From contig JAEUHH010000029.1 in NCBI GenBank assembly GCA_016795505.1, forward strand, positions 1-64,000: a stretch of 64,000 bases of DNA, in the 5' to 3' direction. The position numbers and the translations under genes were made by a program. The notes under the pieces are model-generated. The model saw only the letters and a program-made list of their open reading frames with translations, was not told where the DNA came from and did not search any database. This stretch comes from Verrucomicrobiales bacterium (GTDB taxonomy: Bacteria > Verrucomicrobiota > Verrucomicrobiia > Verrucomicrobiales > DEV007). This document shows, in pieces, positions 55,157 to 64,000 of the stretch (the stretch's first letter is position 1; each line of letters starts with the position of its first letter).

Positions 55157-55948
55157 GTGTCAACCGATGCGCCCCCCGCCCGGCTTCGGCGTTGGGCATT
55201 CCTTGGCCTTTTCGGGTCGTTGCTTGCGATGATGGGATTCTTTTCGAACTGTCGGCGGGATTCCGGGTCAAAGGCCCCCATGTCTCCACTGGAAGCCCCG
55301 ATCTCTGACGAAACCCACCGAACCGCCCGCGAAAGACTGGTGGAGCGATTCCGCCACGGACCGGGGGCGATCCACGATGAGCGGGTGCTGGCGGCGATGC
55401 TGGCCACGCCGCGCCATGAATTCGTGCCCGAAAACCTGCGGCGCGACGCCAACCGCGACAGTCCGCTGCCGATCGGCCACCGCCAGACGATCTCGCAGCC
55501 GTCGCTGGTGGCTTACATGACAGAGCAACTCCGGCCCGGACCCACCGACCGGGTGCTCGAAATCGGCACAGGCTCGGGCTATCAGGCGGCGGTGCTGGCC
55601 CCATTGGTGGCCGAGGTCTACACCATTGAGATCGTGGAGCCTCTCGGCCGCCAGGCGCGAGAGACGCTGGCCCGACTAGGCTACACCAACGTCCACACCC
55701 GGATCGGCGACGGACACGCCGGCTGGCCGGAGGCGGCGCCATTCGATGCGGTGATCGTGACATGTGCACCCGATGCCATCCCGCAGCCTTTGATCGACCA
55801 ACTGAAGGAAGGTGGCCGGATGATCATCCCGGTGGGACCACAGAATGACCTGCAGGATCTGTATTTGTTGGAGAAACGCGGGGGCGAGATCGTGCGTCAG
55901 GCGATCCTGCCGGTGCGATTCGTGCCAATGACGAGTGGGAAAGACTGA
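55157..55948 (+). CDS. pcm: Membrane-anchored protein-L-isoaspartate O-methyltransferase
   Basis: 263 residues from GTG 55157, which has GGAG 7 bases upstream. A hydrophobic segment ([17 protein letters not shown]) precedes the catalytic domain. PCMT motifs are [19 protein letters not shown], the SAM site [17 protein letters not shown] and [34 protein letters not shown]. It repairs isoaspartyl residues using SAM. Classical PCMT is cytosolic and about 220 residues, so the extra N-terminus suggests membrane or periplasmic placement. Starts at ATG 55115 (overlapping the divergent ketosynthase start) and ATG 55280 (no membrane segment) are alternatives. Confidence 0.8.
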   Translation: MSTDAPPARLRRWAFLGLFGSLLAMMGFFSNCRRDSGSKAPMSPLEAPISDETHRTARERLVERFRHGPGAIHDERVLAAMLATPRHEFVPENLRRDANRDSPLPIGHRQTISQPSLVAYMTEQLRPGPTDRVLEIGTGSGYQAAVLAPLVAEVYTIEIVEPLGRQARETLARLGYTNVHTRIGDGHAGWPEAAPFDAVIVTCAPDAIPQPLIDQLKEGGRMIIPVGPQNDLQDLYLLEKRGGEIVRQAILPVRFVPMTSGKD

Positions 55949-55950
55949 TC

Positions 55951-58248
55951 CTACTTGGCTTCGCCAGCATCGGGCCGCGTCCGGCTTGGCTTGGACAGAG
56001 AGAAATCGGTCAGTTCGATGACCGCACCCGGATCATTCGTTCCCACGCCGATGCCGACCTGGGCGTAGCGTTCCTTGACCAGCCCGCGCTCGGTCTGGGC
56101 GAGTTTTGTGACCACGGGCTTTCCGTCGATCTCCAGATCGAAGACTCCCTGCCGGCCAACGAGGCGGAAGGAAAATTCCTGACCCAGAGGCGCGGGGACC
56201 GACTTGACGGGCGCTTCGAAACCCCGGCCGAACGAAACGATGCCCTCGGGACCGCCGACGAGAAACCGCACCGAACCCCAGCGCCGCGAGCCGGGCTCGG
56301 GATAGCCGTAAGTGACGGCAACCTGGAACTTTGCCCCCTCCTGCGGAGGCGTCGAGCCGGGCTGGATGCGCACTTTGCCGGTCACTTCGAAAGACGGACC
56401 CGTACGCGCCAGCGCCGTTGCCAGACCGGTCCCCTGCCCCTGCCAGACGAGCCGGCCCTCTTCCGGTTGCCACGGGGCACCGAGCAACAACCAGCCATGC
56501 GTCTCCGGCCCGGGGAGGAAAGGCACGGGGCCGCCCCCGGCAAAGGCGGCCTCCATTGCGGCGATGCGCTCGTGATGCCGCACGTAGGCCAGCACCTCGT
56601 CCGACAGACCGCCCTGCGCGAGTGCCTCGGCGTAGTGGGTCGCGGCGGTGTCGGAGTCGAAGCGGATCCAGGCTTTTTCAGCCTGCTTGAGGGGTTCGCC
56701 GGCGGCACTGGTGAAAGCGGCCGTCTTTTGCAGCAGCTCAGTCGCATCCCTGATGCCCCAGGTCTCCAGCGCGCGGGCATCGGGCTGGAGTTCGATAATC
56801 TCCAGAGCGGCCCGGGCCTTGTCATACTGCTGGCATTTGAACCAAAACGCCGCCGCCATGGACTGGTCGAAGCGTTTCCACGGCTGCCGGGCGGGCTCGG
56901 CGGCGAATCCAGCCATCAGCTTTTCAAAGGGCGCGGTGTCGCGCAGTTCGATCCAGTAGTAGTCCGGGAGATCCCAATCCTCGGCCGCCTGGTTGTGGAC
57001 GTAAAGCCACTGCCAGGGCTGGAAGGTGTCGAAACGCCCCGCTTCCAGACAAGCCTCGCCGAACTCCTCAAGCGATCGCTTGTTTCCATACCAGCGCGGC
57101 AGCAGCCCCTGCCGGTATTTGACGTAGGCCCGTTCGTAGTCGATCTGGGCACCAGTGGAGCGGTCGAACCACTTGCGCATCTCGGTGAGCGGTTCGTCGC
57201 TCGATCCCATCGCCACCGTGATGCCCTCGCTGGCCGGACCGGGATGGGTGGGCTCCTTTCGGTAGGACTGCTCAACGGCCTCGCGAGCCGCGGCCAGCTC
57301 GGCGTGAAAGATCTGCCAGCCCTTTTCCGTGACGGTGTTGGAATAGCCCGAACCGCGCGCGTCCCAGGCGGCCCGGATGTGGTGCACGGACTTCACCCAG
57401 TGACGCAGCCACTCCGGCACGGCCTGATTTCGCTCCACGCGTCCCGCCATCTCGGCGTGATTTTCCTCGAGGAATTGCCGGATGGTCGATGAGTCAGGAC
57501 TGGCACCGGAGTCCGCCAGCAGGGCGTAGGCGGCCAGTTGCGGCTTGGCATTTTGGAAAAAATCCGACTCCGCCGCGACGGCCGCGTCCAGCAGCGTCAG
57601 CGCCCGCGCCACGGCAGCCTGGTAGAGCGGCAAATCTTCCTGGTTACCTCCCTGGTGAATCGCCATGGCGTAGTGGACCGCTGCATGCCAGGCGAGGATC
57701 GGATCGCCCCCCTCCTCCGACAGCGCCGTCACGGCCTCGCTGAGATACCGCAGCCGCTCCGTCGGATCGGACACCCATCTCCCCAGCAGCCAGCGCAGCA
57801 CCGGCAGCGGATCGGTGCCATCCGGGAGCGCCAAGACGGCCTGGTCGGCCGCCTCGACGGTCTGCCACATCGCCGGATAGCCGGCGGCACGCGTCTCCCA
57901 GGCGATGGCTTTGTCGATGAAATCTTTCACCTCGGGCTGGGAAACCGCAGCCAACGGCCGGCGCCAGCGTTCGTCGAGCCAGCCATCCAGCATTTCCGAG
58001 ACCTGGTCTCGGTTCAGTGCGGTGGGAGCGTGGCGGATCGCCTCGACCGTCACCGGTCTCGTGTCACGATCCGGGGAGCCGGCTCCGGCTTCCGCCCGCT
58101 TCGCCATGGTAAACACAAACCAGCCAAAGCCGGCGATGATGGCGATCATCACGAGGATCAACACGACGGCCAGCCCGATCCAGAGCCAGCGCAGGGATTT
58201 TCCGCTCGCAGGAGCCGGAGTGGGAGGGAGAGGTGGAGGAGGATTCAT
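55951..58248 (-). CDS. DUF4034-like membrane protein with C-terminal laminin/concanavalin-like domain
   Basis: 765 residues. A Pro-rich cytoplasmic start (NPPPPLPPTPAPASG) and one membrane helix (LWIGLAVVLILVMIAIIAGFGWFVF) lead to a large helical extracytoplasmic region. Its middle part (SEGITVAMGSSDEPLTEMRKWFDRST...AQIDYERAYVKYRQGLLPRWYGN) resembles DUF4034. The C-terminus (about 590-755) is a beta jelly-roll of the concanavalin/LamG type (GWLLLGAPWQPEEGRLVWQ...FEVTGKVRI...LEIDGKPVV). Function unknown. Its upstream region is shared with dnaK. Confidence 0.6.
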   Translation of the reverse strand: MNPPPPLPPTPAPASGKSLRWLWIGLAVVLILVMIAIIAGFGWFVFTMAKRAEAGAGSPDRDTRPVTVEAIRHAPTALNRDQVSEMLDGWLDERWRRPLAAVSQPEVKDFIDKAIAWETRAAGYPAMWQTVEAADQAVLALPDGTDPLPVLRWLLGRWVSDPTERLRYLSEAVTALSEEGGDPILAWHAAVHYAMAIHQGGNQEDLPLYQAAVARALTLLDAAVAAESDFFQNAKPQLAAYALLADSGASPDSSTIRQFLEENHAEMAGRVERNQAVPEWLRHWVKSVHHIRAAWDARGSGYSNTVTEKGWQIFHAELAAAREAVEQSYRKEPTHPGPASEGITVAMGSSDEPLTEMRKWFDRSTGAQIDYERAYVKYRQGLLPRWYGNKRSLEEFGEACLEAGRFDTFQPWQWLYVHNQAAEDWDLPDYYWIELRDTAPFEKLMAGFAAEPARQPWKRFDQSMAAAFWFKCQQYDKARAALEIIELQPDARALETWGIRDATELLQKTAAFTSAAGEPLKQAEKAWIRFDSDTAATHYAEALAQGGLSDEVLAYVRHHERIAAMEAAFAGGGPVPFLPGPETHGWLLLGAPWQPEEGRLVWQGQGTGLATALARTGPSFEVTGKVRIQPGSTPPQEGAKFQVAVTYGYPEPGSRRWGSVRFLVGGPEGIVSFGRGFEAPVKSVPAPLGQEFSFRLVGRQGVFDLEIDGKPVVTKLAQTERGLVKERYAQVGIGVGTNDPGAVIELTDFSLSKPSRTRPDAGEAK

Positions 58249-58395
58249 GGCTCAGTCATTCCAAGCAGAAACGGGCCGCCCCGCCAAGCCAATTTTCGCC
58301 TTTTTGTTCCACCGACGGGACTCCCTGCCTTCCCGGCCTCAAACGACGCCCCCATCGGGCCACCCGATCGGACAAGGCGACCCACTTGAGACAAT

Positions 58396-58411
58396 TTGGC
58401 ACACCCAATGC
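58396..58411 (+). promoter_or_regulatory. TTGGCACACCCAATGC element (sigma-54-like -24/-12), copy 1
   Basis: TTGGCACACCCAATGC keeps the GG-N10-GC spacing of a sigma-54 promoter (TGGCAC near -24, TGC near -12) with A instead of T before TGC. A near-identical copy lies 127 bases downstream. It could instead be a repeated operator. Confidence 0.35.
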
Positions 58412-58477
58412 CCAAAATGCGCGCCAAACTGGCACTTTCGCTCAAGCCGTGCGCCAGATCGCCCGGAAGGCATTCCG

Positions 58478-58507
58478 TTGCAAATCACTTACAGTCAGAG
58501 CTTTAAA
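58478..58507 (+). promoter_or_regulatory. Candidate sigma-70-type promoter of dnaK
   Basis: TTGCAA at 58478-58483 and TTTAAA at 58502-58507 with an 18-base spacer; the -35 matches four of six consensus bases and the -10 is A/T rich. It would give a leader of about 155 bases. Confidence 0.35.
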
Positions 58508-58523
58508 ACAAAACCTCACCCCA

Positions 58524-58538
58524 TGGCACACCAAATGC
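58524..58538 (+). promoter_or_regulatory. TGGCACACCAAATGC element (sigma-54-like -24/-12), copy 2
   Basis: TGGCACACCAAATGC matches copy 1 at 14 of 15 positions and again has GG-N10-GC. If used as a promoter, transcription would begin about 120 bases before the dnaK ATG. Confidence 0.35.
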
Positions 58539-58668
58539 AATTCTCCGAGCCATCCGAGTGGTCCGAGGCCCTTTCCATAAATCCCTGATAAATATCCCCT
58601 CGCCCCGGCCACCACGACGATAACCACCCCACCCACCCAAACCTGAAATTCCTCCCTCTTTTCAACCC

Positions 58669-60609
58669 ATGAGCAAAATACTCGGCATCGACTTGGGAAC
58701 GACCAACTCCTGCATGGCGGTCATGGAAGCCGGCGAACCGGTCGTTCTGGAAAATTCCGAAGGCGCCCGGACCACGCCCTCGGTGGTGGCCTTCACCAAG
58801 GACGGCGAGCGCGTCGTCGGCCAGGCCGCCAAGCGCCAGGCCATCACCAACCCGCGGAACACCATTTTCTCCGCCAAACGCCTCATCGGCCGGAAATTCG
58901 CCGAGCTGACCGAGGACGAAAAGCAGACCCCCTACAAGATCGTGGCCGCGCCGAATGGTGACGCCCACATCGAAGTCGAGGTCGGCGGCGAGAAGAAGAC
59001 CTACAGCCCGCAGGAAATCTCCGCCATGGTCCTGGCCAAGTTGAAGGCCGATGCCGAAGCCAAGCTCGGCGAGACCATCACCCAGGCGGTCATCACGGTG
59101 CCGGCCTACTTCAACGACTCGCAGCGCAATGCCACCAAGGCGGCCGGCGAAATCGCCGGACTGGAGGTGAAGCGCATCATCAACGAGCCCACCGCCGCCT
59201 CGCTGGCCTACGGTCTCGACCGCAAATCCGATGAGAAAATCGCCGTTTACGACCTTGGCGGCGGCACCTTCGACATTTCCGTGCTGGAGATCGGCGACGG
59301 CGTCTTCGAAGTGCTCGCCACCGACGGCGACACCCGTCTCGGCGGCGACGACTGGGACAAGGCGGTGATCCGCTGGATCGTCGACGACTTCAAGAAGGAC
59401 ACCGGCATCGACCTCAACGGCCAGCCCGACGCCCTGCAGCGCATCAAGGAGGAAGCCGAAAAGGCCAAGATCGCCCTGTCATCCTCCCAGAGTTACGACC
59501 TGAGCCTGCCTTTCATCACCGCCGACCAGACTGGCCCGAAGCACATCCAGAAGACGCTGACCCGTGCCCAGCTCGAACAGATGACCGACTCGCTCTTCGA
59601 GCGCACCATCGGTCCGGTCCGGGAGTGTCTCAAGGAAGCCGGCGTCTCCGCCAGCGACATCGATGAACTCGTCCTCGTCGGTGGCATGACCCGCATGCCC
59701 AAAGTCGTCGAGACGGCCAAAAAGCTCGCCGGCAAAGAGCCGCACAAGGGCGTCAACCCCGATGAAGTCGTCGCCGTCGGCGCGGCCATCCAGGGCGGTG
59801 TGCTCCAGGGCAATGTGAAGGACGTGCTCCTCCTCGACGTGACGCCGCTGACCCTCTCCATCGAGACCATGGGCGGCATCGCGACCCCGATGATCGAGCG
59901 CAACACCACCATCCCGGCCAAGAAGTCGCAGATCTTCTCCACGGCCGCCGACAGCCAGCCCTCCGTCGACATCGTCGTCTGCCAGGGCGAGCGCAAGATG
60001 GTCGCCGACAACAAGAAGCTCGGCAATTTCCGCCTCGACGGCATCGAGCCCGCCCCCCGCGGCGTGCCGCAGATCGAGGTGACCTTCGACATCGATGCCA
60101 ACGGCATCCTCAATGTCTCCGCCAAGGACAAGGGCACCGGCAAGGAGCAGAAGATCGTCATCAAAGACTCCGGCGGTCTCTCCGATGAGGAGATCGAGAA
60201 AGCCAAGCGCGACGCCGAGATGTTCGCCGAGGCCGACCGCAAGCGTGCCGAGTCCGTCGAGACCCGCAACATCGGCGACAACGCCGTCTACACCGTGAAA
60301 AAGCAGATGGCCGAGCTGGGCGACCAACTCCCCGCCGATGCCCGGGCCAAAGTCGACGCCGCCGTCACCGTGCTGGAGGAAGCGCTCAAAGGCGACGACA
60401 TCGACGCCATCCGCTCCGCCACCGACGCCCTGCACCAGACCTTTGCCGGCATCGCCGCCGCCGCCCAGATGGGTGGAGCCGGAGGAGCCTCAGCAGCAGG
60501 CACCGCCGATGCCGGTGATGCCGACGAAGCCGCCTCCAGCGAGCCCCGCCAGGCCAAAGGCAAGGTCGTCGATGCCGACTTCGAAGTCGTCGACGAGGAC
60601 AAAAAGTAA
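58669..60609 (+). CDS. dnaK: Chaperone protein DnaK (Hsp70)
   Basis: 646 residues. The nucleotide-binding domain carries [17 protein letters not shown] (5-20), [31 protein letters not shown] and [14 protein letters not shown]. The substrate-binding domain begins near [14 protein letters not shown] and the C-terminus ends in an acidic tail ([12 protein letters not shown]) after an Ala/Gly-rich linker. It folds and protects proteins together with DnaJ and GrpE, neither of which is adjacent here. A strong hairpin follows the stop. Confidence 0.97.
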   Translation: MSKILGIDLGTTNSCMAVMEAGEPVVLENSEGARTTPSVVAFTKDGERVVGQAAKRQAITNPRNTIFSAKRLIGRKFAELTEDEKQTPYKIVAAPNGDAHIEVEVGGEKKTYSPQEISAMVLAKLKADAEAKLGETITQAVITVPAYFNDSQRNATKAAGEIAGLEVKRIINEPTAASLAYGLDRKSDEKIAVYDLGGGTFDISVLEIGDGVFEVLATDGDTRLGGDDWDKAVIRWIVDDFKKDTGIDLNGQPDALQRIKEEAEKAKIALSSSQSYDLSLPFITADQTGPKHIQKTLTRAQLEQMTDSLFERTIGPVRECLKEAGVSASDIDELVLVGGMTRMPKVVETAKKLAGKEPHKGVNPDEVVAVGAAIQGGVLQGNVKDVLLLDVTPLTLSIETMGGIATPMIERNTTIPAKKSQIFSTAADSQPSVDIVVCQGERKMVADNKKLGNFRLDGIEPAPRGVPQIEVTFDIDANGILNVSAKDKGTGKEQKIVIKDSGGLSDEEIEKAKRDAEMFAEADRKRAESVETRNIGDNAVYTVKKQMAELGDQLPADARAKVDAAVTVLEEALKGDDIDAIRSATDALHQTFAGIAAAAQMGGAGGASAAGTADAGDADEAASSEPRQAKGKVVDADFEVVDEDKK

Positions 60610-60624
60610 CCCCCACCCCTTTCC

Positions 60625-60657
60625 CGCGGCCTGGCTGCCCGTAGCATCCAGGCCGCG
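60625..60657 (+). terminator. Hairpin after dnaK, probable terminator
   Basis: CGCGGCCTGG (60625-60634), a 13-base loop and the perfect complement CCAGGCCGCG (60648-60657), followed by ACCCTTTCC. It lacks a long T-run, as is common in GC-rich genomes, and separates dnaK from groES. Confidence 0.6.
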
Positions 60658-60801
60658 ACCCTTTCCGCGAGTCGTTAGCCCGTCGTTCGGGCGGACAATC
60701 AGAATCCCACCGATCCTGTGCCCCCAAAAATCCCGGAAGACGGGCCTGGCGATTCGCGGACTCCAACCTGAAACCCAATAAACGAACCCAACCACACCGA
60801 T

Positions 60802-61098
60802 ATGGCAAAGAACATCAAACCGCTCGGCACCCGCGTGCTGGTGAAGCGCATCGAAAATGAGGAGCAAAAGACCGACGGCGGCATTTTCCTCCCCGACACC
60901 GCGAAGGAAAAGCCGCAGGAAGCCGAAGTCATCGCCCTCGGCACCGGCAAAAATGACGAAGGCGAAATCATCGAGTTCTCCGTCAAAGTCGGCGACAAGG
61001 TGCTCATCTCCAAGTACGGCGGCACCGAAGTGAAGATCGAAGGCAAAGAGTGCCTCATCATCAGCGAAGGCGACATCCTCGGCATCATCGAGGGTTGA
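60802..61098 (+). CDS. groES: Co-chaperonin GroES (Hsp10)
   Basis: 98 residues with the family patterns [14 protein letters not shown], the mobile loop [28 protein letters not shown] and the C-terminal [25 protein letters not shown]. It caps GroEL. groEL begins 59 bases later on the same strand. No CIRCE element is seen upstream. Confidence 0.95.
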   Translation: MAKNIKPLGTRVLVKRIENEEQKTDGGIFLPDTAKEKPQEAEVIALGTGKNDEGEIIEFSVKVGDKVLISKYGGTEVKIEGKECLIISEGDILGIIEG

Positions 61099-61139
61099 TC
61101 CGTCCCGCTGGTCATCCCCAACCCATCATCCAACCGTAA

Positions 61140-62774
<1,635 letters not shown>

Positions 62775-62803
62775 TCCTCCGGCCTGCCACCCTCTGAGCC
62801 GTC

Positions 62804-62828
62804 GCCCCTCCGGTCCTGCCGGAGGGGC
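62804..62828 (+). terminator. GC-rich hairpin after groEL
   Basis: GCCCCTCCGG, loop TCCTG and CCGGAGGGGC form a perfect 10-bp stem 30 bases after the groEL stop. There is no T-run. It may protect the 3' end or work with the stronger terminator at 62900. Confidence 0.4.
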
Positions 62829-62899
62829 ACGCCTCCGGGAGCAGGCCACCCAACCCTTTTCGTGGCCGATCGCAAACCGGTTGCGAAATCCCGAGCACC

Positions 62900-62945
62900 A
62901 AAACCGGGCGGATCTGTGAAAGCAGGTCCGCCCGGTTTTCTCTTT
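62900..62945 (+). terminator. Strong intrinsic terminator
   Basis: AAAACCGGGCGGA (62900-62912) pairs perfectly with TCCGCCCGGTTTT (62927-62939) over a 14-base loop and is followed by CTCTTTTC. Because both arms have A/T runs it could act in both directions. It closes the groES-groEL transcript just before the next promoter. Confidence 0.8.
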
Positions 62946-62993
62946 TCTGCGAAAATGCCGCCGCCGAAATTCGCAGCCGTGCATTCCAAGAGC

Positions 62994-63022
62994 TTGACAC
63001 TTTCCCCGTTTTTTCCCATACT
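62994..63022 (+). promoter_or_regulatory. Strong sigma-70-type promoter
   Basis: TTGACA at 62994-62999 is a perfect -35, and CATACT at 63017-63022 is a good -10 after a 17-base spacer. The expected start of transcription is about 63029, only a few bases before the ATG at 63033, so the mRNA would be nearly leaderless. Confidence 0.7.
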
Positions 63023-63032
63023 CGTGCACCTC

Positions 63033-63299
63033 ATGAAAAAGATCGTCACCCTGTTGTTGATCCTGGCGTGTCTGCACCTGCCCGTTGCCGGCTACGTGCA
63101 CGCCGCCGAAGTCCAGAAAAAGCCCCTCCAGTTCGACGAAATGGTCGATCTGGCCCGCGAGCAGGTTCAGGACTACGAAGAGACGAAGAACACCGAAGCC
63201 GGCATTGCCAATGGCTACGGTCTCCTGACGGTCGCCCTCGCCGTGGCTGTCGGATACCTGATCTACGAGCAAATTCAGGACAACGACGACGACAACTGA
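63033..63299 (+). CDS. Small exported membrane protein
   Basis: 88 residues. A signal peptide (KKIVTLLLILACLHLPVAGYVHA) is followed by a short acidic helix (LQFDEMVDLAREQVQDYEETKN) and a C-terminal membrane helix (GYGLLTVALAVAVGYLIYEQI) ending in a poly-Asp tail (DNDDDN). No family is recognised. It has its own strong promoter and sits between two terminator-like hairpins, so it is a single-gene unit. The strength of that promoter suggests an abundant product. Confidence 0.65.
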   Translation: MKKIVTLLLILACLHLPVAGYVHAAEVQKKPLQFDEMVDLAREQVQDYEETKNTEAGIANGYGLLTVALAVAVGYLIYEQIQDNDDDN

Positions 63300-63359
63300 T
63301 CCCGATCGGCTGATCCGCCGACGACGGTCCTCTCATTTCCCCCAATCCTTTTTCCATCG

Positions 63360-63394
63360 ACGGCCCGCCCCCGCACCCTGCGGGGCCGGGCCGT
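63360..63394. terminator. Bidirectional hairpin between convergent genes
   Basis: ACGGCCCG...CGGGCCGT forms an outer stem around an inner CCCGCA/TGCGGG stem and is followed by TT on the plus strand. It lies between the small membrane protein and the convergent oxidoreductase gene. Confidence 0.55.
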
Positions 63395-63403
63395 TTGGCT
63401 GTC

Positions 63404-64000
63404 TCACTCCGTCACCGGCACCCAGCGCACCGCGTCGATGATCACATGGCCGTCGACACCCGCGTTCGAGAGAGTCACGGTGCCCGTTTCCCCGAAGGCA
63501 TAGGTGCCGACCGAGCCGAACAGGCCGTCGATGCCCGGCTTTAGCCGTTGATTCACCGCCACCACGGTCTGGCCCCCGGCGTGGTCGATCGTCACCGCCA
63601 CCCGCGTGGCGCGATTCGCATTCGGCGACCAGGCCACCTGCACCTCGTATTTTCCGGGAGCCGGCAGCTTGGCGGTGAAGGCGGCGGCGCATTTCCCGTC
63701 GCGGGCGTCATTGTCGTGGCGATAGCCCTGGTGAATGCCCGACGGCAGGATCGACGCCAGCCAGTCTCCCGTCAGTTTGGCGGCCGTGTCGTCCACCACG
63801 ATGCCCTTCAGCCCGTCGAGCGGGGTGTAGTTCGCGGCCGGACGGGGCGGCGGCGTGTAGCTGAGCACCTGACCGTCGGCCAGCAGGCGCGCCTTCAGTG
63901 ATTCATACGGCACCGCCTGCACCGCGACGCCTCCGTCGATCGCCAGACTGGCCGCCGTGGCAGCCGACTGGCCCAGCACCATGAAAACCGGCTCCATCCG
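63404..64000 (-). CDS. FAD-dependent oxidoreductase with golvesin-like C-terminal domain, partial
   Basis: The frame is open at the right edge, so the N-terminus and the FAD-binding part are outside the window. The visible MEPVFMVLGQSAATAASLAID is the typical end of the FAD-dependent oxidoreductase (xanthan-lyase-like) domain of Planctomycetes and Verrucomicrobia. The final 130 residues (GIVVDDTAAKLTGDWLASI...GKYEVQVAWSPNANRATRV...GHVIIDAVRWVPV) match a golvesin-type carbohydrate-binding domain. A role in extracellular polysaccharide metabolism is inferred. Upstream part not seen. Confidence 0.75.
   Translation of the reverse strand, partial: RMEPVFMVLGQSAATAASLAIDGGVAVQAVPYESLKARLLADGQVLSYTPPPRPAANYTPLDGLKGIVVDDTAAKLTGDWLASILPSGIHQGYRHDNDARDGKCAAAFTAKLPAPGKYEVQVAWSPNANRATRVAVTIDHAGGQTVVAVNQRLKPGIDGLFGSVGTYAFGETGTVTLSNAGVDGHVIIDAVRWVPVTE

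Larger units (their letters stand above)
58249..58668. other. Divergent intergenic region upstream of dnaK
   Basis: 420 bases between the DUF4034-like gene and dnaK. It contains two near-identical TGGCACACC(C/A)AATGC elements, a candidate sigma-70-type promoter and no CIRCE inverted repeat (TTAGCACTC-N9-GAGTGCTAA). The A/T content is higher near 58500-58600. No coding frame is convincing. Confidence 0.5.

Noticed and set aside
58249-60801. CIRCE/HrcA operator for dnaK or groES
   Set aside because: No TTAGCACTC-N9-GAGTGCTAA or close variant was found in either upstream region.
63041-63062. CACCCTGTTGTTGATCCTGG near the small exported protein as a repeat unit
   Set aside because: A single unit inside signal-peptide codons, with no second unit at 22 bp.

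Overview
The window looks like chromosome of a high-GC member of the Verrucomicrobiota, or a close relative in the PVC superphylum. The evidence is the set of families typical of that group: three DUF1501 or DUF1552 proteins with Tat leaders, two giant Planctomycete-type cytochrome proteins (PSCyt/DUF1549/DUF1553 and DUF1592/DUF1588/DUF1585), a PVC-type heme-binding CxxCH protein, DUF3592, DUF6263 and DUF4034 proteins, and a dnaK-groES-groEL cluster. No rRNA, tRNA, CRISPR array, prophage or intact insertion sequence was recognised.

Layout. 0-6 kb (+): end of an Rpn-type nuclease/transposase, a GNAT acetyltransferase, a sugar-acid dehydratase, then three tightly coupled genes (GpgS-like GT81 synthase, GT4-like transferase, HAD phosphatase) that look like a glucosylglycerate-type compatible-solute pathway. 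6-14 kb (-): MscK-like mechanosensitive channel, membrane-anchored alpha/beta hydrolase, and a TldD/TldE protease pair whose TldD has a Tat leader. 14-20 kb (+): DUF6263 and BtpA-family proteins, a DUF1501 protein, and a DUF3592 protein followed by a small beta-sandwich protein. 20-24 kb (-): a coiled-coil membrane protein, a 34-residue membrane peptide, a dicarboxylate/amino-acid symporter, an SMP-30-type protein and a secreted esterase. 24-28 kb (+): ileS, lspA and a rhodanese protein.

28-46 kb is secretory and accessory: a DUF1501/PSCyt pair, a cysteine-rich small protein in an AT-richer patch, an SGNH hydrolase, two tandem NlpC/P60-like paralogs, and a DUF1552/DUF1592 pair. 46-58 kb: a CNNM/CorC transporter with fmdB and rpsN, aroE, a PVC-type heme protein, a two-domain ketosynthase fusion, a membrane-anchored isoaspartyl methyltransferase and a DUF4034 protein. 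58-64 kb: dnaK, groES, groEL, a small exported membrane protein with a near-leaderless promoter, and the end of an FAD-dependent oxidoreductase with a golvesin-like tail.

The most unusual signal is a dispersed short element. Two copies of a unit close to ACCCTGTTTGATCGG occur exactly 22 bp apart at six loci (19.3, 32.6, 36.6, 41.7, 45.7 and 53.0 kb), and a diverged pair with the same 22-bp phase lies at 0.4 kb. The elements sit between genes, over a stop codon and inside coding sequence, on both strands. The last unit is often palindromic. I do not recognise it as a described repeat family.
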